Shown piece by piece: positions 63,903 through 64,000 of a stretch of DNA of 64,000 nucleotides (position 1 is its first letter; every line of letters begins with the position of its first letter). The position numbers and the translations under genes were made by a program. The stretch is taken from positions 223,373-287,372 of the forward strand of contig NZ_LRUN01000022.1 of NCBI RefSeq assembly GCF_001679645.1. The letters run 5' to 3'. The notes under the pieces were generated by a model. That model saw only the letters and a list, made by a program, of their open reading frames with translations. It made no database searches and had not been told where the DNA came from. Source of the stretch: Pseudomonas bananamidigenes (GTDB lineage: Bacteria > Pseudomonadota > Gammaproteobacteria > Pseudomonadales > Pseudomonadaceae).

Positions 63903-64000
63903 ATTCATCCGGGGGTAGGCGCGCAGCGCCGTTCGACGCAGTCGAACACATCGAGAGGAGGTGCAGCGCAGCAAACCGGAGGCGATGCCCCCGGATGAAT
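63903..64000. repeat. Element bounded by 13-bp inverted repeats at window end
   Basis: ATTCATCCGGGGG (63903-63915) is the exact reverse complement of 63988-64000. Inside is GTTCGAC-gca-GTCGAAC (63931-63947). The whole 98-bp unit looks like a palindromic, non-coding mobile or RNA element; it may extend beyond the window. Confidence 0.6.

Noticed and set aside
63622..63951. 109-codon frame on the minus strand at the end of the window
   Set aside because: It reads straight through the palindromic repeats at 63.66-63.95 kb, a typical false gene made by dispersed repeats.

Overview
The window is a chromosomal segment of a Pseudomonas of the fluorescens group. This is inferred from GC-rich coding with near-complete gene packing, Pseudomonas-style palindromic intergenic repeats (at about 27.6, 29.4, 54.4 and 63.7 kb), the divergent metE/metR pair, the OprB porin next to membrane glucose dehydrogenase (gcd), a DUF6124-type small gene, and a YN-GYP response regulator like P. 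aeruginosa PA2572. No tRNA, rRNA, CRISPR array, transposase or phage gene was seen.

Layout. 1-2521: a two-component pair (5'-truncated histidine kinase and NtrC-type regulator). 2575-3609: secreted alpha/beta hydrolase. 3766-9342: a giant 1858-aa toxin-like protein. 9386-12727: metE and metR, divergent, with a MetR-like operator between them. 12863-14368: an Ig-like, probably surface or secreted protein preceded by a perfect lux-box-like palindrome. 14406-17435: GNAT, LysE exporter, NUDIX hydrolase and a YN-GYP regulator. 17692-26015: five translationally overlapping genes in which three receiver proteins of common origin carry different outputs (PAS-GGDEF-degenerate EAL, GGDEF-EAL, histidine kinase), together with a di-haem peroxidase and a membrane kinase. 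26023-31167: amino acid/polyamine permease, carbon-nitrogen hydrolase, LuxR-type regulator and a membrane-anchored glutamate synthase-like protein. 31177-37912: GtrII-like glycosyltransferase, AAT permease and a large penicillin-binding protein. 38063-43083: a second giant toxin with leucine-rich repeats and a NEL-type E3 ubiquitin ligase domain, whose 5' end appears frameshifted. 43136-52494: a nine-gene CS1-type (alternate chaperone/usher) fimbrial locus with four pilin-like subunits and three tip-adhesin paralogues. 52999-54359: PadR/YqjI-like repressor and siderophore-interacting reductase. 54438-55314: two small genes. 55614-59479: OprB porin and Gcd. 59645-62927: a three-gene mevalonate operon (class I HMG-CoA reductase, mevalonate kinase, diphosphomevalonate decarboxylase-like). 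63266-63640: a DUF6124 gene with a structured leader, followed by a stack of inverted repeats to the window end.

Two themes stand out. The region is rich in host or surface interaction functions (two giant toxins, fimbriae, Ig-like protein, c-di-GMP signalling). In addition, the Ig-like gene and the mevalonate operon, 46 kb apart, share the palindrome CTGTCA-N4-TGACAG at nearly the same distance from their start codons, which suggests one regulator controls both. The mevalonate operon lacks phosphomevalonate kinase, and its decarboxylase has lost a usually conserved substrate-binding Lys, so a shortened or redirected pathway is possible.
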